Below the pieces are notes generated by a model. The model was not told the origin of the DNA, made no database searches, and saw nothing but the letters and a program-made list of their open reading frames with translations. This document shows, piece after piece, positions 1 to 6,278 of a stretch of DNA of 6,278 bases. Position 1 is the stretch's first letter. Each line of letters opens with the position of its first letter. The DNA comes from Bacteroidales bacterium (lineage in GTDB: Bacteria > Bacteroidota > Bacteroidia > Bacteroidales > UBA932), in contig JAKSKA010000087.1 of NCBI GenBank assembly GCA_024401915.1, positions 1 through 6,278 on the forward strand, written 5' to 3'. A program made the position numbers and the translations under genes.

Positions 1-1231
1 TGTCCTTGAAGAACTGAGGGATGTCGGCGTCATCGCGGAAGCCGATGAAGGTCTTGGCCTCGTGGCCGGTGACGACGACGTAATAGCTCTCGTCCTGACG
101 GCCGAACTCGTTGTAGTTCTCGATATTGTACTTTCCGCCTGAATGGCACTGAACCGACATATTGCCGGTGGAGTGGTATGAATCGTCATAATTGAAACGG
201 ATAGGGAAATAGCCGTCGAAGTGCTCGACGCAGTCCTTGCCCATAAGGTTGACGCCCTCCTTGTGGACGAATGAGCAATAGTTTATATCGAGCAGCTCGC
301 CACCTGCCTCGACGACGACGCTGACCTCCATAGGGATGAAGTCGAACACCCAGGCGGCATTGCGCATCTTCTCGGGGAGCTGGCGCAGTTTCTTCATATA
401 GGTGCCACCCCATACGCCCTCGAGGTAGCAGGGCTTTGCGCGGAAAGGATACTTCACGAGCTGGCCGCAGATTTCCTCGAAAGCGGCGAAAGGCATCATC
501 TGGAGCTTTGCGCGGTCATTGTCGAGGAAGTAGAGGTCTATGGCCTTGTTGCTGAAGAGCTCACGGCGCAGCTGCACGGCGTTCTCGAAATCGCAATAGT
601 AGCAGCGGCGTATCGTGCGGTTGATGATGCCGGTGTGGGCTTTGCCCAGGTTGGCATACTCTCCGGCGCGGATGCGGAGGATGGAGGTCTTCGGCGTGAG
701 GTCGAAGAAGCACTTCACGTCATAGAGAGCGCGGAAATCGGAGATGAGGGAGCCGTATCCGTAAACGGCAACGATCTTTCCGGGGGCACGGAGGCCGGGA
801 AGGCTCTTTGCGAAGCTGACAGCCTTGTCCGGGTCCATAAGCCCCTTGTAACCGCCGCGGTACACCTTTCCGTAAAGGAGAGTGGGGTCGACCTTAGTAT
901 CCCAGATGAGGAGGGGGTCGATGATCTCATCGATCTCCTTGCCGCTCTTATAGACGGAAGCCGCGAAATCCACCGTCTCGAGAGACAGGCCGCAGAGATC
1001 GCACTCGCGTGATATAAGGCTGATGAAAAGGTCCCATTTTGCAGTGGTATAACCGTCAAAAGCAACGATTACGCCTTCCTTTGCCGCCTTCTCGGCGATG
1101 GAAGCAACGAATTTCTTCGCAACGGCGGGAGTTCCGCCGGCGACAACCGAGTCAACGGTCTTTTTTGTAAGTTCCGGACGGTTGACCGGTCTGGGGTCAT
1201 CGTACGGGAACGGGTTGTACATAAAACTCAT
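1..1231 (-). CDS. Class I mannose-6-phosphate isomerase-like protein with N-terminal kinase-like domain (3' end outside window)
   Basis: My translation of the minus strand from ATG at 1231 gives 410 open codons running off the left edge, so the C-terminus is missing. An in-frame ATG at 1222 (MYNPFPYDD) is an equally possible start. Residues from about 262 (PFRAKPCYLEGVWGGTYM) resemble the start of the cupin-type phosphomannose isomerase fold. MSVQCH (Q361, H363) and QDESYY (E381) match the zinc-binding Gln, His and Glu of that family, which interconverts mannose 6-phosphate and fructose 6-phosphate; the last zinc-binding His should lie beyond the edge. Residues 1-260 look like the extra domain found in long Bacteroidetes members. 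It resembles a P-loop kinase (VIVAFDGYTTAKW at 54-66, IVAVYGYGSLIS at 153-164) but lacks a Walker A GK[ST]. It is the last visible gene of the operon, 22 bases after the hydrolase. The family is fairly sure; the true substrate is not. Confidence 0.82.
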   Translation of the reverse strand, partial: MSFMYNPFPYDDPRPVNRPELTKKTVDSVVAGGTPAVAKKFVASIAEKAAKEGVIVAFDGYTTAKWDLFISLISRECDLCGLSLETVDFAASVYKSGKEIDEIIDPLLIWDTKVDPTLLYGKVYRGGYKGLMDPDKAVSFAKSLPGLRAPGKIVAVYGYGSLISDFRALYDVKCFFDLTPKTSILRIRAGEYANLGKAHTGIINRTIRRCYYCDFENAVQLRRELFSNKAIDLYFLDNDRAKLQMMPFAAFEEICGQLVKYPFRAKPCYLEGVWGGTYMKKLRQLPEKMRNAAWVFDFIPMEVSVVVEAGGELLDINYCSFVHKEGVNLMGKDCVEHFDGYFPIRFNYDDSYHSTGNMSVQCHSGGKYNIENYNEFGRQDESYYVVVTGHEAKTFIGFRDDADIPQFFKD

Positions 1232-1253
1232 AATAGTATAGATATTGGATTAA

Positions 1254-2687
1254 TTATAAATCAACGCAGTCGCGGTTCATCAGCACTATGGGGCAGTCCC
1301 ACAACGGCAGTGCGTAGAATGTGCTGTTGCCGTCAAGCATCGCGTGGGACTCCCTTTCCAGCTCGGGCAGACTATGTATCTTCCCGGTGAGAAGGTCCAC
1401 GTAAACGGGTTTCCTGAGCTTCAGGTTCTTGACGGTCAGGGCAACCTCCTGCCTCTCCAGGCCGGAGTCGGGACGACGGTCGCCGAACCACAGTATGCAT
1501 CCCACCTTCTTTCCGTCCTTCTGCAGGCCGACGCAGCAAATCTTCCTGCCGCAGGCGGACTCGACGGTGACGTCGGGAGCGGGTGTCAGGTCAGGGGTGA
1601 GCAGGCTCGTCACGTGCTGCACGGCATAGAATTTCGGGCGCAGGTAGATGGGATCTCCGTGGAGGTTGTTCCTCAAGAGGCCGTATGACTGCATCATCCA
1701 GCCGTAGTTGAGGTCCACCATCGTGAACACGGAATAAGGTATGCCCATCCCGAAGTGGTTCACCATATTGCGGAGGTCCCACTTGGCCTGGCTGTACTCG
1801 GTCCACTCGATCGTATGCATCGCGTGACCATACTCGAGCTGACCGGGACAGCCGGTTTCGCCCTGCAGCAGCTGTACCTTGTCGGAATACTTGGCAACAT
1901 CCTTTCGGAGAGCCTCGACGTATGGTGTGATGTATTCCGGGATAGGCCAGTAGGCGTGGTAGGTCAGGCAATCCATATACTGGAAAGCGCCCATCTCATC
2001 AATCTTCTTCATCGCCTGCCTGAGGTACTTCCTCTCAGGCGTGCAGGCTCCGAAAGCGGCCACCTTTGCGTCGGGGTCGATCTCCTTTATGAGCTTTGCC
2101 GTGCGGGCGAAAAGATTGCCGTAGAGATCGTAGGAATCGAGGTTCTTCGTATTGTCAGGCTCGTTCCACACCTCATACATCGTCACCTTGCCCTTGTAGT
2201 GCTTCACGGTGGCTTCGACATATTTCAGCCAGCCGTCCATAATCGGACCGTCAGGGAAAAGCTTCGCGTTGAGGTCGAGGCCGTGGTCGGAATATATGGG
2301 GTTTCCGTAGCACAGGCACAGCCAGGGATGCACGCCGCTGGCGATGAGGCCGTCAACGTGTTCGTCCAGCCACTTGAAGTCGTACTTGCCCTTCTTCTGC
2401 TCGGTCTTGGCCCAGCCGCTCTGGAGACGGGCGTACCCGACTCCGGTCTGGCCGACATACTGCTTGAACTTGTCGTAGTGGGCATAGTCGCGGTCCATCG
2501 TCTCGCAGCCGACGGACCAGAGGCTGGGGCGGCTGAGGGCGGAAGGAACTGCCTTGAGTTCACCGACGACGGGAAGGACGGCCTGGTGGGCCAGGATGTT
2601 CTCCCAGGTTATGGATTTTCTGAGGTTCTGTGCGCTCAGGGTGCAGGCAAACGCGAGCGAAAACGCGATGAGTGCGGTTCTTTTCAT
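1254..2687 (-). CDS. Secreted clan GH-A-like glycoside hydrolase (GH39-like)
   Basis: This 477-residue protein has a typical signal peptide: MKR, a hydrophobic core, and a likely cleavage after LSA (about residue 19). It is therefore expected in the periplasm or outside the cell. The body reads as a (beta/alpha)8 barrel of clan GH-A. YEVWNEPD at 171-178 carries the Asn-Glu pair (N175, E176) that serves as acid/base at the end of strand 4. LLQGETGCPG at 273-282 offers E277 as the nucleophile at strand 7, and YHAY (H244) fits strand 6. About 370-470 looks like the small beta-sandwich that often follows such barrels. GH39 is the closest family I can suggest, covering beta-xylosidase and related activities, but the nucleophile context differs from textbook GH39, so another GH-A family is possible. 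The substrate is unknown. The gene starts 6 bases after the isomerase gene in the same frame and is probably translated from the same transcript. It ends with TAA. Confidence 0.85.
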   Translation of the reverse strand: MKRTALIAFSLAFACTLSAQNLRKSITWENILAHQAVLPVVGELKAVPSALSRPSLWSVGCETMDRDYAHYDKFKQYVGQTGVGYARLQSGWAKTEQKKGKYDFKWLDEHVDGLIASGVHPWLCLCYGNPIYSDHGLDLNAKLFPDGPIMDGWLKYVEATVKHYKGKVTMYEVWNEPDNTKNLDSYDLYGNLFARTAKLIKEIDPDAKVAAFGACTPERKYLRQAMKKIDEMGAFQYMDCLTYHAYWPIPEYITPYVEALRKDVAKYSDKVQLLQGETGCPGQLEYGHAMHTIEWTEYSQAKWDLRNMVNHFGMGIPYSVFTMVDLNYGWMMQSYGLLRNNLHGDPIYLRPKFYAVQHVTSLLTPDLTPAPDVTVESACGRKICCVGLQKDGKKVGCILWFGDRRPDSGLERQEVALTVKNLKLRKPVYVDLLTGKIHSLPELERESHAMLDGNSTFYALPLWDCPIVLMNRDCVDL

Positions 2688-2693
2688 AATGAC

Positions 2694-4157
2694 TTATCGT
2701 ATGTCATAGTATTCGAATCCCATCATCTCTGCGAGAGCTTTCAGCTCATTGCGGTAGTCGCCGTCAACGATGGCATAGTGCTGGGTGGCACCGATGCGGA
2801 GCACCTGCTCCCACAGTTCCTTTGCGGGGACCTCGGGTTTGAAGATGGTATGGGAATACGTTGCGAGAAGGTGCTTGAGCTTGCTCTGGGGCGTATCCTT
2901 GGCGTCGAGGCTCTCTGCCATAAAGGTGATGAGCTTGTATTTTCCGTCCTCCTCGTAGAGGCCTGCGACGGTCTTCATACCCGGGCTGATGCGGTACCAG
3001 GCGAAAGGAGCGCCCGCATATTTCCAGCTTGTCTTCGCGAAACGCACGTCGCGGCTGATGATGACATTGTCCTGCCACTTGGGGTCATTGTGGTCGTTGG
3101 GGCCGGCGTGACCTCCGGCAAAGGTGCCGAACTCGTCCTCGATATGGAAAGGCTCGATGAAGTTGACGTTCTTTCCGGAAAGGAGCTTGAGGATGTAGGT
3201 GATGAGTCCCGCTCCGAGGTCGGCCTCGGGCACGAGGACGCTGACGTTCTCGTTGAACCACTGGGGATAGAAGCCCGCACGGCAGCCTGCGGTGCGGAAT
3301 GTGGCCTGGTCGATGTCGTTATAGACATAGCAGTCGATATCGTTCTTCTCGGCCATCTTCTTGATTGCGAGGGTGGCCTTGACGCAGCCGATGAACTTGT
3401 CGTACTCGACGTCGTCCATCATCTTGTACTTGCTTGTGAGCTCGTCAGCGTATGCCTTCACCTCCTCGTCGGTGAGATTGTCGATCTCGATGCCGTAGTC
3501 GCTGTAAGGGAGATAGTGGATCTCGGGTCCGATCTTGGTATAAAGGTCGTAATTGTCGAACTACGTGCTCCACATCGCCTCGTTCATATTCGCCAGAAGG
3601 CCGACGTTGGAGTGGCGCAGGATCGTGCGGGTCTTTGCGGCGTCAGCAAACACGCGCACCTGCTCGGTTATCTGCTCGCGGGTACCCATAACGGTGCGTA
3701 CGCCCTTGCGGGGAACGCGCTTGATGCTTCCGGAGCCCTCCAGGGAGCCGACGAGCGTGCCGGCGCAGAGATAGTCCACGAAATCATCCTCGTCGAGAGT
3801 GGTCTCGAAGGTCATCTTGGGCTTTGCAACGTTGCAGAAGATGATAGGCATCTCGGGGCAGTCGCGCAGGAACTTGATCCAGGCGAAGTCCTCGCTCCAG
3901 GAAAGGAATTCCGCATAGACGAAATCGACTTTCTCCGCATAGAAGAGGTCCATAGCCCTCTGAGCGTCCTCACGCTCGTAAACGATGCCGGGGTCCACAA
4001 GGTCGAGGAAGCCCATTGTGGCCTTGATTTCCTTGACGGCTATGTCCTTGCGCTCACCGTAAGTTCCGCGCTTGGGGCCGTAGAGATTCTTGAAACGGGG
4101 TGACGCGATAAGCAGGAGTCCTGCTTTCGCCTTTCTGTTTTTTAATTCCTTATTCAT
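2694..4157 (-). pseudogene. L-arabinose/L-fucose isomerase-like sugar isomerase interrupted by an in-frame TAG
   Basis: The reading frame from ATG at 4157 to TAA at 2694 has 488 codons including the terminator, a normal length for the AraA/FucI-like ketol isomerases, with one internal TAG at codon 199 (3561-3563). The N-terminal part (198 residues) begins AGLLLIASPRF, the Rossmann-like first domain. After the TAG the same frame continues without a gap (FDNYDLYTKIGPEIHYLPYS) to the C-terminus. Counting through the TAG, E311 (PEADLG), E335 (FIEPFHI), H350 (AGGHAG) and H460 (TQHYAI) line up well with the metal-binding Glu, Glu, His, His of E. coli AraA (306, 333, 350, 450). All lie after the stop, so the 198-residue product alone should be inactive. 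Restart candidates in frame are GTG at 3461 and ATG at 3422, both far from the TAG. The start overlaps the transporter stop by 8 bases (ATGAATAA), which suggests coupling. The intact enzyme would convert an aldose to a ketose in the cytoplasm; the exact sugar cannot be read. Confidence 0.85.
3561..3563 (-). other. In-frame amber codon within the isomerase gene
   Basis: On the minus strand the codons read ATG TGG AGC ACG TAG TTC GAC AAT. Homologous protein sequence lies on both sides with no shift of frame. A single base change would turn TAG into CAG (Gln), AAG (Lys), GAG (Glu), TGG, TCG, TTG, TAC or TAT, so one point substitution or miscall explains it. The other complete genes here end in TAA or TGA. 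The window therefore neither shows TAG used as a genuine terminator nor proves it is reassigned. Confidence 0.9.
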
Positions 4158-5436
4158 TGCTTATATGGTTTTTATCGTAATCTTTCTGATAGCTTGTTGT
4201 TGCGACGATGAACATCAGGATGCTGCATACGACCCAGATGACCGCCAGGATGGGGAAGGTGGCCGAGAGGCTGCCCATACTCTGCTTGAGGACGCCGAGC
4301 ACCACCGGAGCGAAGGCTCCGACGGCAAAGCCCGTCATTATCATCGCGCTGGAGCAGGAGGCGTGGAGACGAGGAGGCGTCACGTCATAGAGCACCGAAT
4401 ATGTATTGGCGTCGAAGAAGGCGCGGAAGAAGCCCCAGCCCGCGAAGCAGGTATAGAGGACGACAAGCGCAACGGTCTCGTTCGGGCCGAAAATGTGGAC
4501 ATCTCCCATAAAGAAAAGGAAGACCGCACCGCCAAGCAGGCCTACAGCCTGGAGCACCATCCTGGACTTGTGGCTCTTCACGGCCATCCTGTCGGACATC
4601 GAACCGGCGAGCAGCACGCCCACGAAGGCGGCGACGTAGGTCCAGAACATCGAGTTGAAGCCGGCTGAAGCCTGGCTCTGCCCGAACTCCTCCTGAAGAT
4701 ATGCGGGCACCCAGGTCATATAGCCGGTGATGACGAAGATCAGGCCGCTGAAGCCGAGGGTGAGCATAAGGGCGGTAGGGGTCGTGAACACGGTCTTGAA
4801 ACCATCGAAGAAACCGGGTTTGTCGCAGTCGGCTGCGACAGGCTTCGGAGCATCCCCGTCAGTCTTGTCCTTCAGGCGGAAAATCATTATCACACCCCAG
4901 ACCACTCCGACGGCGCCGAAGATGATGAATGACCACTTCCAGCCGAACTTGTCCGCAATCAGGCCGGCCAGCCAGCCGGCGAGGATCACACCTATATAAT
5001 ATGCGGTCTGGTGGATGGACATAGCACGCGCACGGGTGTCCGTATGGTACTGGCCGAGCAGGGAGTAGTTGGCAGGGCCGAAGAACGCCTCACCACCGCC
5101 GGTGGCAACGCTGCGGAGCACCACAAGCCACATAAAGCTCGTCGCGAGGCCGGTGAACATAGTGGCTACGCTCCAGAACAGGATGCTGATCGTGGTCACC
5201 CATTTGCGGCTGAAACGGTCGCCGGCCCATCCTCCGATGGGCACCATAATGGCATAGAAGAGATTGAAGATCGTGGCAATCAGGCCCACCGAGGTGTCGG
5301 TCAGGTTCAAGCTGTCACGGATTGCGGGAAGAACGGTGTTGAACACCTGCCTGTCCCCCTGGTTCAAAAGGTAAGCCATCCAAAGGAGGAGAAGGACTTC
5401 CCACTTGTACCATTTTCCAGTTTTAGCGTTGGACAT
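4150..5436 (-). CDS. MFS transporter, probably sugar uptake
   Basis: This is a 428-residue inner-membrane protein of the major facilitator superfamily with about twelve hydrophobic segments. I chose ATG at 5436 (MSNAKTGKWYKWEV) over an upstream ATG at 5484. The latter lies at or next to the predicted transcription start, inside the palindromic element, and would add 16 polar residues unlike an MFS N-terminus. Counting from the chosen start, GGWAGDRFSRK at about 68-78 is the family's motif A in the loop between helices 2 and 3. R108 with TGGGEAFFGPANYSL (112-126) is the helix 4 region. A charged loop at about 187-212 separates the two six-helix halves. The subfamily is uncertain; it looks like the sugar or organic-anion symporter groups. 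It is the first gene of the operon, behind a good promoter, and overlaps the isomerase gene by 8 bases, so it probably imports the sugar used by the downstream enzymes. It ends with TAA. Confidence 0.88.
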   Translation of the reverse strand: MSNAKTGKWYKWEVLLLLWMAYLLNQGDRQVFNTVLPAIRDSLNLTDTSVGLIATIFNLFYAIMVPIGGWAGDRFSRKWVTTISILFWSVATMFTGLATSFMWLVVLRSVATGGGEAFFGPANYSLLGQYHTDTRARAMSIHQTAYYIGVILAGWLAGLIADKFGWKWSFIIFGAVGVVWGVIMIFRLKDKTDGDAPKPVAADCDKPGFFDGFKTVFTTPTALMLTLGFSGLIFVITGYMTWVPAYLQEEFGQSQASAGFNSMFWTYVAAFVGVLLAGSMSDRMAVKSHKSRMVLQAVGLLGGAVFLFFMGDVHIFGPNETVALVVLYTCFAGWGFFRAFFDANTYSVLYDVTPPRLHASCSSAMIMTGFAVGAFAPVVLGVLKQSMGSLSATFPILAVIWVVCSILMFIVATTSYQKDYDKNHISNE

Positions 5437-5463
5437 TTTCTGTGTAATTATTCGGTTTTTAAC

Positions 5464-5488
5464 TTTGGTCCACTGTGGTATCAAACCA
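5464..5488 (-). promoter_or_regulatory. Palindromic operator-like element at the transporter transcription start
   Basis: Two nested symmetries sit just downstream of the predicted -7 element. One is TTTG (5464-5467) and CCAC (5470-5473), then a central T, then GTGG (5475-5478) and CAAA (5482-5485). The other is TGGTATCAAACCA (5476-5488), a perfect TGGT/ACCA inverted repeat with a 5-base spacer. GntR-family (FadR type) repressors bind TGGT...ACCA sites, and a site over the start of transcription would suit repression. The regulator gene is not in this window and the assignment is inference. Confidence 0.35.
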
Positions 5489-5492
5489 ATAG

Positions 5493-5523
5493 CAAAGTTA
5501 CAACAAAAAGAGCGTTTTGCAAA
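5493..5523 (-). promoter_or_regulatory. Bacteroidetes-type promoter for the sugar operon
   Basis: On the minus strand a TTTG (-33 element, 5520-5523) is followed by 19 bases and then TAACTTTG (-7 element, 5493-5500). This matches the Bacteroidetes primary sigma-factor consensus TTTG, about 19-21 bases, TAnnTTTG. Transcription should start near 5486-5488, giving a leader of about 50 bases before the transporter ATG at 5436. Just before that ATG there is only an A-rich stretch (ACACAGAAA), as is usual in this phylum. Confidence 0.7.
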
Positions 5524-5553
5524 GAAACGGGACGGAAATATTATTTGACTACC

Positions 5554-5588
5554 GGACGGATGTTGCGTCCATAGCAGCGGGAACCGCT
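5554..5588 (-). terminator. Two small hairpins downstream of rimM, possible weak terminator
   Basis: Behind the rimM stop the transcript can form AGCGG/CCGCT with a 3-base loop (5576-5588) and then GGACG/CGTCC with a 7-base loop (5554-5570). Neither is followed by a run of T, so this is not a canonical intrinsic terminator. A transcription end somewhere before the promoter at 5493-5523 is expected from the layout, but these stems are only candidates for it. Confidence 0.22.
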
Positions 5589-5605
5589 CACGCTATAGAC
5601 ATATC

Positions 5606-6097
5606 TCAATCCGCTATCGAATCCAAATCCAAAAGTCCGTCCGGCAGTTCGAGGTATAGTTCCTTCTTTTCCTCGTCCATACCGCTTATGAAATCCTCGT
5701 GAAGAGGAATCAAAACATTATCATCGAGACAGATACAGGGATTCCCGGGTATATCTTCGAAAGAGCTGACAGTCCCCACCGGGACTCCCCTGTCGAACAC
5801 CTTCCAACCCGTAAAATCCTCGTATTCCTCTTCCTCTTCGCCCGGCGACTCCGAGAGCAGGTATCTTCCGACCAGTTCCTCGGCATCGGCAAGCGAGGAC
5901 ACGTCGGTACGCCTGGCCAGCCATTTCGTAGTTCCGTGGGGCGTGAGAGACGCGAGGAAAAAAGGAACCGGAAGGCCATCGAATGCGATGAATACCGGTT
6001 CCTTGAGTTCAATCTGCCCTGGTTCGATGTCCCGGACTCCGATAAGGATTCCTCCGTCGGTGCCGTTGGACTTGAGAATCTTGGCAATCTGGAGCAT
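5606..6097 (-). CDS. rimM: Ribosome maturation factor RimM
   Basis: This 163-residue protein has the two RimM domains. The N-terminal beta-barrel domain covers about 1-82 (MLQIAKILKSNGTDGGILIG through the DAEELVGRYLL segment at 71-81). A Glu-rich linker (EEEEEYED, 87-94) leads into a PRC-barrel from about 94 (FTGWKVFDRG, VGTVSSFEDIPGN), which closes with VLIPLHEDFISGMDEEKKEL and the typical LPDGLLDL near 151-158. RimM binds ribosomal protein S19 in the 30S head and helps late 16S rRNA processing and small-subunit assembly. The length is slightly below that of common homologues. Its ATG shares one base with the rpsP stop (TAATG), so it is very likely translated by coupling to S16. It ends with TGA. 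No trmD follows, unlike the rpsP-rimM-trmD-rplS order of many other bacteria. Confidence 0.93.
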   Translation of the reverse strand: MLQIAKILKSNGTDGGILIGVRDIEPGQIELKEPVFIAFDGLPVPFFLASLTPHGTTKWLARRTDVSSLADAEELVGRYLLSESPGEEEEEYEDFTGWKVFDRGVPVGTVSSFEDIPGNPCICLDDNVLIPLHEDFISGMDEEKKELYLELPDGLLDLDSIAD

Positions 6098-6278
6098 TAT
6101 GCCTCGGCGGGTGCTTCTGCAGCGGCTTCCTCTGCCGTCTCTGCAGCGGCCTCAGCTGCCTTTGCAGCCTCGGCTGCAGCAAGCTCCTGTGCCTTCTTGG
6201 CGATAGCCTCTGCGCGTGCCTCGTTCACCTTGGTCTCCTCGGCCTTGGCGGCTTTCCTGCCTTCCATGGCGGCATTCT
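6097..6278 (-). CDS. rpsP: 30S ribosomal protein S16, C-terminal tail (5' end outside window)
   Basis: Only the last 59 residues are present, from NAAMEGRKAAKAEETKVN to the terminal AEAPAEA and a TAA stop; the start lies beyond the right edge. The segment is almost entirely Ala, Glu and Lys and looks helical. The conserved S16 core is not visible. The call rests on two points: Bacteroidetes S16 proteins carry just such a long Ala/Glu/Lys tail (compare KVNEARAEAIAKKA here), and the next gene is rimM, its common partner. S16 is a primary-binding protein of the 30S body. Stop and rimM start overlap by one base. An unrelated Ala/Glu-rich tail is possible but less likely. Confidence 0.78.
   Translation of the reverse strand, partial: NAAMEGRKAAKAEETKVNEARAEAIAKKAQELAAAEAAKAAEAAAETAEEAAAEAPAEA

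Noticed and set aside
635..1012. A 125-codon plus-strand frame over the left-end gene
   Set aside because: It is antisense to the phosphomannose-isomerase-like gene, which is open for 410 codons with family motifs; the plus-strand product has none.
2642..2645. Lipoprotein cleavage site at Cys15 of the hydrolase
   Set aside because: The residues before the Cys (Ala-Phe-Ala) fit the lipobox poorly, while LSA|Q a few residues later is a good signal peptidase I site.
1755..4103. A 782-codon open frame on the plus strand
   Set aside because: It lies antisense to the hydrolase and the isomerase, which share one minus-strand frame and have recognisable motifs. Its translation is a low-complexity mix rich in Val, Leu, Glu and Asp with no known domain. 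It is an effect of codon bias on the opposite strand.
4090..4668. A 192-codon plus-strand frame over the transporter
   Set aside because: It is rich in His, Glu, Arg and Asp, has no domain, and covers the clear MFS coding region in antisense.
5460..5467. Plus-strand TAACTTTG as a promoter
   Set aside because: There is no TTTG at 19-21 bases upstream and no credible plus-strand gene follows; it is better read as one arm of an inverted repeat.
5437..5484. Upstream ATG at 5484 as the transporter start
   Set aside because: It lies at or next to the predicted transcription start and within the palindromic element, so little or no leader would precede it. The extra 16 residues look unlike an MFS N-terminus.

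Overview
The window reads as a piece of a moderately GC-rich chromosome from a member of the Bacteroidales, probably a gut or rumen type. Three things point there. The one convincing promoter fits the Bacteroidetes sigma-factor consensus (TTTG, 19 bases, TAnnTTTG). No gene has a strong Shine-Dalgarno sequence. The proteins resemble Bacteroidetes families, notably an S16 with a long Ala/Glu-rich tail and a fused class I mannose-6-phosphate isomerase. Every gene I can support lies on the minus strand, so the window is best read from its right end to its left end.

Right end (5606-6278): the 3' end of rpsP (ribosomal protein S16), followed by rimM (ribosome maturation factor). They overlap by one base (TAATG), a translationally coupled ribosome-assembly pair. 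A 169-base gap (5437-5605) follows. It holds two small hairpins behind rimM, then a near-consensus promoter and a palindromic, operator-like sequence.

Centre and left (1-5436): a tightly packed four-gene carbohydrate operon. In transcription order it encodes an MFS transporter, an arabinose/fucose-isomerase-like sugar isomerase (8-base overlap with the transporter), a secreted clan GH-A-like glycoside hydrolase (6-base gap), and a class I mannose-6-phosphate isomerase-like protein (22-base gap) that runs off the left edge. The simplest model is that the exported hydrolase releases a sugar, the MFS protein imports it, the aldose-ketose isomerase converts it, and the phosphomannose-isomerase-like protein feeds the product towards central metabolism. 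The substrate is not visible from the sequence, and no sugar kinase or SusC/SusD pair is in view.

The most notable anomaly is an in-frame TAG (3561-3563) at codon 199 of the isomerase gene. The frame stays open and homologous on both sides, and all four predicted metal/active-site residues lie after the stop. This is either a recent nonsense mutation, a sequence error or a readthrough site. I see no RNA genes, mobile elements, CRISPR arrays or long repeats.
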